64,000 nt of DNA from Prostheceraeus crozeri (lineage: Eukaryota; Platyhelminthes; Polycladida; Euryleptidae), in assembly GCA_907163375.1 (NCBI GenBank), contig CAJQUW010004740.1, positions 511,501 through 575,500 on the forward strand, in the 5' to 3' direction. Shown here in pieces: positions 47,842-60,185 of this stretch (its first letter is position 1; each line of letters starts with the position of its first letter). The notes under the pieces are model-generated. The model did not search any database and was not told the DNA's origin. It saw only the letters and a program-made list of their open reading frames with translations. The position numbers and the translations under genes were made by a program.

Positions 47842-48803
47842 GATACAAATTTAGTATACAGAGTGCGACGTTTCGGCTTGCGCCTTACTCATGCGTGATT
47901 CAACTGTCAAGCTAAGAAAATCACCACCAGTGCTCCGATAAACGAGTAAAATTAGCATGCCATAGATATTCATCAATGTCATGAAAACGGCTAAAAGTAA
48001 ATAAAGGCAATAAATTTGCAGACTACTGGTTACAAATATAAACGTAAGAATGAAGGACATTAATTACAGTCAAAGAGTGGTATAGAAGAGAAGATGTTGC
48101 CTCTGTGAGCAAATTTACATCGGACAAACTAGTCGACGTATTGGCTCTCGCATTAACCCCTTCATGCATATTGTGCTCTCTTGAGGACATTTTGACTTGC
48201 ATCTTTTCAGTCAACATTGCGCAGCAATGTAATCAAAAGAAAGAGGAGATCAATGCGCTTCTGAAAGCACCTCCACAAAGAACGCCCGCAAATTGCATTT
48301 AAAGAAAATTTTTCTTTTTCAAAAAAACTTTCATTTTGAAAATAATGTATGCATTAAAGGGTTAATGAACATGTTTTTCTCAAATCAGACTCTGCTGTGC
48401 GTGATCATTTTACTACTTCCCATCTTGGATTGTTTTTTTTGTTGATTGTGATGTTCTGCATAGTAGAGTTGAAAACTATCACAATCGTCTGGTTTTGGAA
48501 TCGATGTATACCACAAATTTTGACCCTAGCCTTTCAATGAATGGTTTTAAAGGCCTTAAATTGAAATCTCTTTGACTTTCGTTATTGTCCTTCATCCTTA
48601 CTTTTATATTTGTAACCAGTAGTCTGTAAATTTATTGCCTTTATTTACTTTTAGGCGTTTCCATGACATTGACGAATATCTATGGCATGCTAATTTTAAT
48701 CGTTTATCGGAACACTGGTGGTGATTTTCTTAGCTTGACAGTTGAATCACGCATAAGTAAGGCGCAAGCCGAAATGTCGCGCTCTATATAATGAATTTGT
48801 ATC
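47842..48803. mobile_element. Penelope-like terminal repeats in inverted orientation
   Basis: Arms of about 220 bp (47842-48064 and 48583-48803) are inverted copies containing AAGCCGAAACGTCGC-type sequence, TTATTGCCTTTATTTACTTT and GTAACCAGTAGTCTG. The GAAACGTCGC core is shared with the Penelope-like pieces at 32.6 and 58.9 kb. The 0.5-kb interior has no recognisable gene. Confidence 0.5.
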
Positions 48804-49165
48804 GGAGATTAGCATAGCTGGAATGGTTATTTCATTATGAATACGTGGCACAGCATCATGTTGATTTGATGATCATTTTATTGAGTGCTGTTATTCTTTG
48901 TCGGCAGCATAGACTTAATAAAACTAATAGATGGATAGACTTCAAACGCACACGCTTTTTCATATTCGATGCATTTCAGGGCAGCTGCTGCTATTCCGAC
49001 GTTATGACAAACGTCACGCAGAGAGAACGCGCGCGTAGATAACCGAAGAGAACCAATAGCAGCGTAGGGAAAATGTGATGGCAACATGAAGCCACCGCTC
49101 TCGACGACCACGTGTCTGCGTACCAGTAGTGTCTTCCTGGCTATTTTACGCTCTTTACAGATGTT

Positions 49166-49250
49166 CTGGTGGCCTTGTGGTTAGATGGCACGTGTATGTT
49201 TGCACGTCCTGTATCACCAACGTCCCTGATTCGCGCCCATTGTCGTGACA
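49166..49250 (+). repeat. tRNA-derived SINE head (degenerate pol III promoter)
   Basis: GTGGCCTTGTGGTTAGATGG resembles an A box and, about 45 bp on, CCTGATTCGCGCCC resembles a B box (GGTTCGANTCC). The intervening loop does not fold as a functional tRNA by eye. Best read as the 5' part of a tRNA-type SINE; no tail or duplication was defined. Confidence 0.4.
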
Positions 49251-49388
49251 TCTGCGGAACATCACATTTTAGTAGAACAGACATTTTCTATCGTCTGGTC
49301 ATGGCTAATTCAGGAGGTATCCTCAAAATATTTTCAAAAAATTGATGTTAAAAAAATATTAATCCCTTCGAATTTGCATTGAAGCAAT

Positions 49389-50231
49389 CATAGAGTAGGG
49401 ATATATAGGTAGAGTGTCGACTCAAAAAGTATCTTTATACAGTGAAAATTTTTGTTTCAAAAGATTCATTTTTTGCGGATATTACGTTCCTGTGGTCTAA
49501 AAAATTATTTGAGCACTTGAAAAAAAGTCAAAATTTGGCAAATCTTATACTACCGAGATGACTCTCCTATGTAAGTAGTATGAAGCAAGTTGGACATCAA
49601 GAGGAATGAATATTTGCTAATAAGCATCCTAACTAAGCGGAAATGAAGCTGATTATCAAGGGAATTTCATGCTCCGTATTCTAATGGAAGTCTTCATGAA
49701 AAAGTCGCGATATTATTCGTGCTTTCTTGGCTGGAATTTCAGGTTTTAATTGAATTTACACCGGCATGATTTAATGATTCACTAAATTCATGTTTCATTT
49801 CTTGAATTTGAATAGTGATGTGGACCCATTTACATCTTTCAAAGTTAATTGAAATCATTGTTTTTGATTTTGTGATTTTGCTCTGCCAGTGGCAGTTTGC
49901 CTGTGATATGATCACGCTTAAGAAGATCCTCTTGAGGTTGAGCATGAAAGCAATAGCAGGTCATCGAGTAGCCAATTTAACAAACACTATCTTTCCAAGG
50001 CTGTCATGACACGGAGGATCTGTAAAATAATTTCATTTGCTTCTGCTTTATGCTATCATGATCACTCAATTCCATTGTAATTTCTTAAAAACTGCATAAA
50101 TGTGCATATCTCACATTTGGAAACAATTCCGACTATCTCCCTTGATTTCATTTAATAAAATCCAAAGTGTATACAAATTGGGGATTTAATAAATGTTGAG
50201 TTACCACTCTACCTAATATACTTACTCTATG
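49389..50231. mobile_element. hAT-like MITE, family C (843 bp)
   Basis: Left CATAGAGTAGGGATATATAG and right inverse CATAGAGTAAGTATATTAGG are inverted ends. A perfect GAAGCAAT duplication flanks them (49381-49388 and 50232-50239). No transposase. An inverted relative lies at 55756-56410. Confidence 0.85.
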
Positions 50232-50375
50232 GAAGCAATTTTTTTCATCTTGCTTGCGATATTAGACAACGTATTAACCCGTCGAACTAAAAAATGGACA
50301 ACTGGACCGTGCAGAAAATAACCACTGGTTAGTGAAATCGCTGACATTAACACAATATCACTAGTGACAAGAAAT

Positions 50376-51079
50376 CAGGGATGCGGAGTCCTATCATTTT
50401 GACTCCGACTCCGCGGGTTTTTTATAGGACTCCGACTCCGGGTGGCCTATTTTTTGAAAAAACTGGTAACCTACATCATAGATCATTATAGGCTTTCCTG
50501 AACCTATTTTTAGTGATCATTGCTGCATCCATTATCAATCATTTTCGATGAAAGTTGATCAAATGTCGTTTCAAGTTGGATGCATGCGACTCGGCTCCTC
50601 CCCCCCTCCCTCCATCTTGTTGATGTGTGCTTCACACGGTTTTTCTCCAGTCTCTACCAGGCAGGAAAATCGCCACCCTTCTTCAAAAAATTTGAGTACA
50701 CTTTCGATTTTAATATGCGCTTTAGAGTCCTATTGTCCATCGCACATGATTAACATGGGGGCAAGAGGTAATGTTCTCAAACAAACTGGTATTTCATTTT
50801 TGTCTCTGATGTGACCTTTGGTGCGTATAGGTGTGATCGAGGCTAGGAAGGCTTGTCTTCTACACTAAATCACCGAGTGAAAAGACAATCCTTTTTTCAC
50901 TATCAAGGTTCCTTCCCTAAACTATTGTAAGCTTTGTATGCACTGCTGTCTCTGTACTATTGTTTGACGGAGAAAGTTGACATCAAGACAGTGACAGCTA
51001 TGCACGAGAATAAATCATTTGTTTGTATTATATTTCGGGTCTAGTTATAGGCCGGAGTCCGGAGTCCTACGCATCCCTG
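50376..51079. mobile_element. hAT-like non-autonomous element with GGAGTCC/GACTCCG ends (704 bp)
   Basis: Left CAGGGATGCGGAGTCCTA and right TAGGACTCCGGACTCCGG-type sequence ending GCATCCCTG form inverted ends rich in GACTCCG, a pattern known from hAT relatives. The flanking 8 bp (CAAGAAAT and CACAAGGT) do not match well, so the duplication has decayed. The plus-strand frame inside is unrecognised. Confidence 0.6.
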
Positions 51080-51396
51080 CACAAGGTATAAGATTGAATA
51101 GATTCTTCTTCTATCCAAAATTCTTATATTCTTCCATGCTTTCAATGCTTTCCCCACTGCGGTAGAAGCCAATTCAAACTATGTCTAACCGTACAGATAA
51201 GCGCATACGCTCCAGCTGCCACTCACACGCACATTAACGCGCACACAAATCTCTGTGATTTGAAGTGAACAGTCTAGCGCATTTGTAATTGCTTGAAGAT
51301 CGTGCAGTTGAGCGCGCTGACAGCTGGCGCTGTGAGTGCATTTGAGAGTAGGGAGATTGTAATGTAGGCATGTAAAGATGCTCGCTAGGCTACTTA

Positions 51397-52004
51397 TGGG
51401 TTATCTCCCCCACGTTTTCAAATTTCTCTAAATTCCGTGAAAATAAATCAATCTTCACAAAACTTAAGGTCCACGTGAGTGAAGATATTTTCTACCCACA
51501 TGCCAAAATTTGTGCAAATCAGACAAGCACTTTTTGAATTAGGAGTGATAACTTGAAGTGCAGCGATGTCTGAAGCTTGATTTGACTTCTCCTGACCTCA
51601 TCGTCTGAGCAGAAGGCACTTGAGGTCAACAAAGTCATTTCCCGAAAACTCGTGAAGTGATAATGACCAGGCCATATGCCTTACACAAACATGTTTAACT
51701 TAAAAAAGGTGCGACAAGGTAGTGGTCGTGGGAAGATTTCAAATAGCAGTGGATGAGACGAAGAGGGGGAGAGGACAATGCACACACGAGTAACAAAAAC
51801 GCGTCGAACAGACGAAGTCAGATCGAGCTGTTGACATCGCTACACTTCACGTTATCGTCTCTAATGCAAAAAGTAATTTTTCGATCTGTACAAATTTTTG
51901 TATGTGGGTAGACAATGTACTTAAGTAAGTCCACAGTTTGGTGACGATTGATTTATTGCTGCAGATTTTAGACAAATTTGAAAACCTGGGGTGGAGATAA
52001 CCCA
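51397..52004. mobile_element. 608-bp element with ~150-bp inverted ends
   Basis: TGGGTTATCTCCCCCACGTT at the left and its inverse at the right (to 52004) continue as imperfect inverted repeats through TTTTCAAATTT, the TAAATCAATC block and CTACCCACAT, leaving a ~300-bp centre. No clear duplication and no gene. Superfamily unknown. Confidence 0.55.
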
Positions 52005-52069
52005 CACGATGCTCTCAAGAACAAATAAAACCATTTAAAACCTTTTTCTATATATGTTGGTAGTTATTT

Positions 52070-52115
52070 TTTGGGATGCGGTGAAGGCCTCGTAGACACG
52101 AAGAATACGCCACTA
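52070..52115 (+). mobile_element. Terminal relic of the hAT family found at 60721-61792
   Basis: GGATGCGGTGAAGGCCTCG followed by CGAAGAATACGCCACT matches the right end of 60721-61792 (GGATGCGCCGAAGGCCTCG ... AGAAGACGCCACTG). No left end was located. Confidence 0.45.
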
Positions 52116-52684
52116 TTAATATTGTATTGTCAACAGCTTATGTACGCAAGAAAAATTAGAAAAACTCCACATCACCCGAGAATATGACCTAATGCAATTC
52201 TGGTTTCACATTTTCGTAAAGCATTTATTCATTATATATCTAAGTTCTTAAATATATTTGTCTTTGTGAAAAATATGCTAAAACAAGAAGCTTTGGATAC
52301 TATCTTCATTCACATGAAAAAGGAACAACCATTTCCGACGCAATACCTAATTGTGCACTCATTTACGCAACCGCTATGCATCGGATAAAGCCTTTTGCCA
52401 ACCGAAATTACAAGCAAATACAATAGTGATTCCAAACTATTATTTAAAGTCTTTGGTCAGCAGTGACTACTGCTAACTGGAAGTCACTGCACCCGCGATC
52501 ATTCGGGTTTCGCGCATTGACAACAAATTGGGCGTCTGGTCAACTCGTATAGCAACCGTCAAAATGAGAACTAGCCAAAAATTCAGAAATAACCATGACT
52601 TTGCCGAACTAGCCCTAAAACAGGGAACAAACCCTTAGTTATAAAGACAGCTTCATCTTGTCACCATAAAAATATTACTGAAAT

Positions 52685-53112
52685 TAAGAATTCAATTCAA
52701 AAATTGAAAAATAATCAACCTCTTGAATATCTTAAAAATTTAGAATTGATGCTGTTGCTCCGAACTGGTCATGATGATTGAGAACTATACAAAATACGAT
52801 TTTGTATATAGAATGTGTCATAACTTTTTCTGATTTTGACTGGCTCCCAGCATTTGGGGTTGGTTCTCAGTGATAAATTATGCTTGAAGAAAGAAAGTTA
52901 AAAGTTTCGGTTGTTTGTTTTTTTTCTTTGAGCGCAAATACGATTGATCTTTCAATTTGCATTGATCTGGAGAATTAATTGGCGCTTTTGAATATTTTGG
53001 GTGCTTATAAGTCATTGGAGATAGTTTGGCTTAATAACAGCATCAATTCTAAATTTCAAAAATATTCAAGACATTGATTCTTTTTCATTTTTTGAATTGA
53101 ATTCTTCAAGAT
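52685..53112. mobile_element. Short element with ~75-bp inverted ends
   Basis: GAATTCAATTCAAAAATTGA at the left and the inverse of TCATTTTTTGAATTGAATTC at the right, each followed by CTTGAATAT and TTTAGAATTGATGCTGTT. Interior ~280 bp without coding potential. Outer borders uncertain. Confidence 0.5.
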
Positions 53113-53804
53113 TTTGTCTCATTTCCGCAAAAGTACACAAGCACATGTAAGGTCAACGAAGGTTCAAAACAAGACAATTAGCGAGGGCATGTCTTTGTTC
53201 TCTTACACCAACTGCAGTCTGTTTACCTTGTATGTTTTTGCATGCTTTCGCAGTAATAAGAAGAAAATTTGAAAGAAGTTTGAAATAGAACTATTGAACT
53301 TATTTATATTAGATTTACATATTCGCATTCCTTACCTTACAAGGATTCTGAAAACACCAAAAATGAACTTGTTTAAAGAGTGAGAATATAATATTTACGG
53401 TCTAAAGAGTCATGATTTTGTGATGCCTTCACGATATCACTCATTTTTTCCTAGTTCACCGATTTTTATGACCAGTATATCAAAAGAGAGCTCAGAAAAT
53501 TCTCATTCTCCTTGCGCCCGGTTCATTATGATATTCACATGCTTTCTTATTGAAACACAGCAATTTGTAAATTGAGTGATTTTCATATTCTGATCACTGC
53601 TCAGCAAATGCAATAACGGATGCAAGTCTATCATAACTTATTTTGAAGCTGAGAATGCAACCTCTCGAATGATGTATGGCATGTTGTAGTGCGACACGAA
53701 CGGAAGACATGAGAATCAATTGAATTTCATAGAAATATAGGTGGTTCGTTTTTTATGATCAACTCGTATTATCACTTAAAACAATAGCCAGATGGATTAA
53801 CTTT

Positions 53805-54042
53805 GTCGACAAAACCTGTGCACAATGATCAAAATTCTTCGGATCTGAAGGAATCGTGGCGATCGGAGCTTCTTGAAGGAATTTACAACAACTTGCAAGT
53901 GATGAACGACTACTTTTCCCATTCAGCAAAAGTATTTCATAAATTCGTCTTCTAACTTATTAAGTTCCAGCATGTGCCATCGCTTTGAATCAGTTTTCAC
54001 TTCTAATCAACCGACGTGCCCAGACAATTTCACTTTGTGGTT
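53805..54042. mobile_element. hAT-like MITE, family A, truncated copy
   Basis: Matches 37275-37500 and 17180-17405 (blocks AATGATC-A-ATTCTTC, GAAGGAATCGTGGCGATCGG, TGTGCCATCGCTTTGAATCA, CACTTCTAATCAACCGACG). It ends TTTCACTTTGTG. The left inverted end is missing. Confidence 0.55.
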
Positions 54043-54149
54043 AGAGCGGTAAAATTCTTTCTATCAGATAATTTTCTATTTTAAGAGTGCAGCATTTAAA
54101 CTTAGTCTCCTAGCTTGATAAGTCTGTAATTTAATGCAAAATATACGTA

Positions 54150-55100
54150 CGTGGTGCGTCCAGTAAGTTTTCGGACAAATGTACTCGTAGAAAAACTGCA
54201 AATATTTCAATTCTGACATGATGGATCATTAGTTTGGCATATGTAAGTTAGGATGGTATGCCACATTTTAATAATTTTTCGCTTTTTGTTAGTTTGCAGG
54301 CCCATTTTTAAAAAAACATGAGAAATTTTGGTAATTTTCATGGTTATCGATAGATACAGAGGAAGGCAATGCTGCAAATAGAATCTGCTATGTTTGATAA
54401 ATAATATTATTCAGGTGCACAAGAATGCAGCATTCCATTTTGTCAGCTACCTCTATTCACAACGCGGCTGTCCAATCTCGAATAAGTTCGATGTGAAATC
54501 AATCACAACAGTACTACAATGTCTTCACTTGAGTTTCGCGTTGAAAAGATTGAATGTTGCTGTGCAATTCGACTGTGTGTTCTTAGCAATCAGAATCACG
54601 AAATGCTGGATAAAATGGCAGCTGTGTAGAGATGAAGGTCGACTATCTAATTTTGAGTGGCAGAGTTTAGACGAAGTCGACAGAATATCGGTGATGATCC
54701 ACCTAAAGGCAGGCTTGCCGAGGCAGTGACAACCACGAAGTCCGAGCCGATGAAAAAGCTTCTGAACAAGGATACACGCATAACGATTGACACTCTTGGT
54801 GAGGAGCTGAATGTATCCCTTGGAAGTGTTGGGGAGCCTCGTGGAAAAGTAAATGGGCATCAAGAAGTCAGTACGCAGTTTATTTCTCACGGCTCCCGAT
54901 TTCCTGCACCCGACATGCGTGAAAGAGGATTCGTGCGTTGCCAAGAGGATTTGGGCATCACTGAAGCGTTAAGGGAGCGTTTTCATCTCAACATTTTCTT
55001 ACTGTCGATGAAGCTCCTTTTCACCTTCTAAACGGGAATCATACGAATCGAGCAGTTTTTCTACATTTATTTGTCCGTAAACTTATTGGACGTACCACGT
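54150..55100 (+). mobile_element. mariner-like deletion derivative (~950 bp)
   Basis: CGTGGTGCGTCCAGTAAGTT at the left and the inverse of CTTATTGGACGTACCACG at the right are inverted ends next to TA-containing flanks. The interior, in broken frames, recalls a mariner N-terminal half: VAEFRRSRQNIGDDPPKGRL, TRITIDTLGEELNVSLGSV, RERGFVRCQEDL, then TVDEAPFHLLNGNHTNRA, which then runs straight into the right end. The catalytic domain after the first Asp is deleted. Confidence 0.6.
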
Positions 55101-55755
55101 TTATCACAGCACATCACTCATGACAAATTTAGACGTGGTATAGCTTCAATTATAATTGAGGAAGGATATTAATAGATTGATAAGAGGAATGATAACAGGT
55201 CATGCTCCTGCATGTATAAATCCAATTTTGCACTTACTGTACAATACCAGCCCTGACCTCAAATAGTAACGATAGATAAACATGTCGTACTATAGTCATC
55301 ATAATGACATGCGACATCGAGACTTGCTTTCATACAGTTAGAAATAAGAAAAAAGTCATAACGTAAACGACATTACTAAATTGGCTCCGCTGGAAATTAG
55401 TTAGATTCAGCAGGTGATTCCATCAAGCGGCTATTGTTCAATAATTAAAAAATAAGATTCATGAAGATAAACCCCGTGATGAATGTACCGAATCACTTTT
55501 AGTTCCAGAAGATTGTTTGCAATGTATTAAAGTTAAACCAGGAGCAACTAGGAACCAGGATGTAACTACCGGGACGCACAACTCTGGTAGGGGACTGACA
55601 GCCGTAGGCCGGCGCTTTTCAGGTGGCTCAAATATCTATATTACAAGTATGTGACATTGGATGGACCCTAGAAATAAATTTGCATCTCTGCATAAAGTCG
55701 CACCGCACCTATCATGCATCATTTTTCAATCATAAAATGTCAAGAAAGTGGAGTG

Positions 55756-56410
55756 CATAGAGTAAGTATATTACAGAGGAGCAACTCAGCATTTATTAAA
55801 TCCCTAATGTGTATTCAGTTTCGATTTTATTAAATGACTTGAGTTGTAAATTTTCGCACTTTTGGAGAAATGTAGTCTACACGAATTTGAGGGAATAAGA
55901 CTGATCATGATACACGTAGCAATACAGAAACAATAATAACATTCAACAAATCATGCATATCATATGACAACCTTGGAGAGGTAATGTCTATCAAATTAGC
56001 AATTCGATGGGTGACAATTACTTTAATTCTCAGTCTTCTTGATAAGAGTATTTTCTCAAGCGTGATCATTTCACAAAACCTGTCACTGAAAGAGCAAAAC
56101 ATCAATCAAACACAGCCATAATTAACTTTAAAATATGTAAACGGGTCCACATTATTATTCAGATTCAAGAAATGAGCATGAATTTAGTGAATCATAAAAT
56201 CATGGCGATTAAAATTGAATTAAAAACTTGAAATTTCAATCAAGAAACACAGTTAGATCTTAAATTTCTATGAAGACTTGCATTATACTATGGTTCATGA
56301 AATTTCTTCATAATTAAGATATCTGTTAGTAAATGTTCATTCCTTTTGATATCTGATGAGTTTCATGCTACTAATATAGTGGCTTCACGTCAACAATATT
56401 TATTATCAAT
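55756..56410. mobile_element. hAT-like MITE, family C, inverted and truncated copy
   Basis: Starts CATAGAGTAAGTATATTACA and runs as the reverse complement of 50231 down to about 49560, including TCAAGCGTGATCATTTCACA and the GGGTCCACATTATTATTCAG block. The other inverted end is not found near 56410, so that side is lost. Confidence 0.65.
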
Positions 56411-56419
56411 AGTATTTTT

Positions 56420-57310
56420 CCTTCACCCTGCAGGATCGGACATTTAAGATATCCAACTCGTGAAATGCTGTAAAGAAGCAATCATGCAATAATGCACAAT
56501 TAATTTCATGATTAAGGCCGCCAAATTTGCTATGTAATGCCATTGAGGCAGGAGCATTTCACCGCCCATCATCGCACTCCATGTGAATGTAGATAATGAC
56601 TCTATGTAGAAAATTATCATAGATTTGAGTATTTTCCAGATCAAAAACTTGGAATTTTGATGTCATAGACTTCAGGTTCAGTAACAATGCATACATTTCA
56701 GTTCAGCAATCCGGCTATACACGCCAACGATTAAGGCTGTCATTTGAAAGGTAATGCATCTTCATTCCCTGGCTTTTCTCGGACTACAAACTAAAAAATC
56801 CTCGACTTCTATTAAAAATTTGTCGGGATAATGCCTCGAATATTCAAAAAATAATGAAGCAAGATGCACATAATGAATCTGGCGGAAACTGATTCAATTA
56901 AAGGTGGATTTTATTATAGCAGTTTGCAATGAATAATTAAAGGTGCAGTTCGTTCGAACTTTTGACATAGTCTCAATCTTAGCTCTGTCTTATCCTGAGT
57001 TAAACGGAACATGACTTTAACCTTACATAAATAGTCTACCAAATAAGAAGACTTCGCTCGAGTTATAGCACAGTTATGAACAATATGATTTGCATAATCC
57101 AGCATAGATTATCACATTTAGTGAATGAGATTCATCTCTATAATTCGACATTTCAATTGATGAACGATGCATGCAACTTGCACCCGTCACTCATCATATC
57201 TACTTCGGTTGAGAATATGTAAGCTTTTTGTGGTCGAGGCCGGTCAATTCAACTTCCCAGTCAACGAAGACATTGTCAGCACTGGCTCTGTTCTGCATGC
57301 ATGTTGAGTC
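56420..57310. other. No feature recognised
   Basis: AT-rich intronic stretch between the truncated family C MITE and the CT repeat. The frames are short and unconvincing. Confidence 0.5.
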
Positions 57311-57313
57311 ATA

Positions 57314-57316
<3 letters not shown>

Positions 57317-57394
<78 letters not shown>
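57317..57394. repeat. (CT)n microsatellite, 78 bp
   Basis: Pure CT/GA dinucleotide run. The long Leu/Ser and Arg/Glu open frames over it are artefacts. Confidence 0.98.
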
Positions 57395-57398
<4 letters not shown>

Positions 57399-58414
57399 GA
57401 GAGCTGTTGGAGGTGACGTCATCACGAAACTTTGCAACTCTCCTACGGTTCAGCGATGATGAATAAGATGAGAACAAGTGCGGAACAGGGAACAGGGATC
57501 AGGGATGCGGCTAGCATAGATTGAGCGAATAAAAACGATGTGTAAAATTGGCCGAACTACACCTTTAAGTAATAATTTAAAGTTTATGAGTTTATTCATG
57601 AAATTAATGCCGATGGGTCAGCAATTCTCCTGAATGTCACCCTCTAAAATGATAAATGAAAAAATAGTTTTTAAATAAATGCGTTATGTTCAATTACTAT
57701 AATGATTTCGTATCGTTTCGGGTCGGATTTGAGTTACATTCGAACAATTTGAGTTCGGGTTCGGATTGGGTTAGCAAACAACTTCGGATCTGGTTCGAGT
57801 CCTCTTGGCATTTTCGGGGTCAGCTTCTTTATGATCACGCACCTCTATTAAGAATGGATCATCGACGTCAATCTAATGAAAATAAGTATCAAATTGAGTA
57901 TCATTGAAAGTAGAGATTGATAAAATGTAATCAATCTGCCTAATTTTCAAGAGAACTAAATATCTGAAAATCTGATGCATCGTGTTATCTAGAGCTTCCG
58001 TAAAGAATTCCGTTCAAAAATGACGGCATGAAGAGATATTCGTGAGTGAATATTAATCAGGATTATTGAAGGATCATGATTATTAAGTCTCAGCTGCATG
58101 TTAGAGATTGGACTCATAAACTATGGCAAGGGAAATCAACGAGCTATCGAAATTGGTTAAACAACATTCCAACAGCATTGAAACCAACAGATATTGAAAA
58201 TGTTATCAAAAATTTTGGACATTAATCGCTTGAAAGCTTTAGCCTATTTATAACAAATCAAACGAAACACTATCAACTCATTTTGCAAGGTGAATGTGAC
58301 AGCTTTATACAATGTTGAATTAATGAGCATCAGCATCAAAAATGATAAATATTAAAGCTTATTTTGAATTGGATTAATACCCATATTCTTCAACATGCAA
58401 ACTTCTAGACTTGC

Positions 58415-60185
58415 TGGTATCACCGCTACCGGTTTTACCGGTAATTTCTATGTTTCAGTAATACTGAAAACCGGTTTTACGAATCCCAAATACCGGTTGA
58501 TTTTTAAATGGAGTTTTCGTTGTTTAAATTTGCAGACGAAACCAGTTATAGAGTAGAAAGCAATTTCATATCACTGCACACAGTAATCTAGTAATCGATC
58601 ATAATAATTGCGAAATAATGAAGAGACTGAATTGCACCTAAACCGAAAATGATCTACAAGCTTCCAAGATTGATAGCGATTCCACTGATGAAACTTAAAG
58701 AAAATATCAGATATCATCTGAAGCGATGAAGACAATGGAAGAAATATGTCAGAAAAGATCTGTAGTATTCTTCGTTTGTTGAAAAAAAGATAGAAAAAAT
58801 CAAGCGCAATATGAAATGTTTTTGAGAGAAAAAAATATATTAATATTCGTCAGATGCACTTTATTAGCTCAAGATGTGCGACGTTTCGGCAGTATGGCTT
58901 GGTCACGCACTGAAAATGAATGCAAACGAGAATCCAGAACATAGGCCTACATGTAACTACAACTCATGTCGCAACCAACAGTAATTAAAACAAAATAAAT
59001 AGAATAATAATGAATTAAAATATTTAACAAAGAAAGTGCAGAGTAGACAGAATGCTACTAGAATGGAATAAAAACAGAATATATAATTACTGTAAAATTA
59101 CTGGAAGGAGACGAAATTGATGCAAGAACATCAATAGACCAGTCTCATGAGCAGACGCACAGGTCTCAGTGTCATGTACAGGTTCTGTGCGCAACACTAC
59201 GACGCACGCATCCGTTCATGAGACTGGAGGAATTCTCCATTGAGATATACATCCCCTCCAATGTCTGTCTTCTGTTACATTACCGACACCTGTGTGTAGA
59301 ACATCCCATTGAATATGACTGTGGGGTTCCACATCATGTTCTTCTTCAAAATGATTTTGTACACCAGAATATGATTTCTTGAAAAGGTGTTCTTTGATTC
59401 CTGTGCCGATTGATCGTTCAGTTTCACCGATGTACACCTTATCGCACAAATCACATGATATTTCATAAATGACACCTTTGAGATGACACCGATTGGCTCT
59501 TGTACTCATCGAACAAATGTCACAATTGTTACATTTAACTGTCTCTTAATAAAGTGTATCCGACGAAAAATATCATATTTTCTGTGATCCGGACACGAGG
59601 AGTCACTCTCTTATTTGAAATGTATTTGATCATTTTTTCTTTTATTTTAATGGACGGTCGAAGAGAAATGCCGATATTGTATTACAAATTACTATTCCGA
59701 CCGGTTTCTTTAAGGGAGATTACGATGGAAGAGAATCTGGAAATGCCAATATCTGAGTCGCTGCCGAAAAATCCCGTCATAGCAAGTTACCTTGTTTATC
59801 GCTATCTTGTGAAGTCGCTATTCTTCACTGGATATTTTTAAGCAAGTTTCGCAGCCGTCTGTCAAACAAAACTCTAGTTGTCCTCTATGGTTGTCCTGTG
59901 CTTCATTAGCTCAAGCATTCATCAAAAGGAAAATTTTCGCAGTTTGCGATGCGCTTGTGACTGTTCTTCACATATCGCACCGGAAAGACAGCATTCCTTA
60001 ATACCGTTAACAAGCTTTATTCTATGAAAATATGCCACATTGCAATTTTGTGTTTTCATTTCGTAACCGGTAATACCCGTAAAAACAGATTTATCATTGC
60101 TCAAATACCTAAATAGCGGTATTGTAAAAATTGCCCGGTATTGCGACCCCAATCGACTACATATACCGGAAAATATACTGGTAAA
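58415..60185. mobile_element. Suspected hAT-like element with ACCGGTA ends, holding a Penelope-like fragment
   Basis: ACCGGTTTTACCGGTAA-type clusters at 58425-58500 and GTAACCGGTAATACCCG, GCCCGGTATTGCGACCCC, ATATACCGG at 60060-60185 face each other across 1.7 kb. Ends of this style are known from hAT relatives. No duplication was defined. The Penelope-like piece 58836-59590 lies between the clusters. Confidence 0.35.
58836..59590 (-). mobile_element. Short Penelope-like element with GIY-YIG coding fragment
   Basis: Minus-strand frame 59509-59216 reads GVIYEISCDLCDKVYIGETE, RSIGTGIKEHLFKKS, a well-preserved GIY-YIG nuclease N-terminus (the Tyr pair and EH), then HFEEEHDVEPHSH. The reverse transcriptase is missing. 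Downstream (lower coordinates) is an AT-rich untranslated region shared with 32292-32643. The two outer edges (near 58840 and 59590) carry inverted copies of a ~40-bp motif containing CGTCGGAT and CACTTTATTA. Confidence 0.7.

Noticed and set aside
57228-57477. Leu-Ser and Arg-Glu repeat proteins on the two strands
   Set aside because: Produced entirely by the CT dinucleotide repeat.
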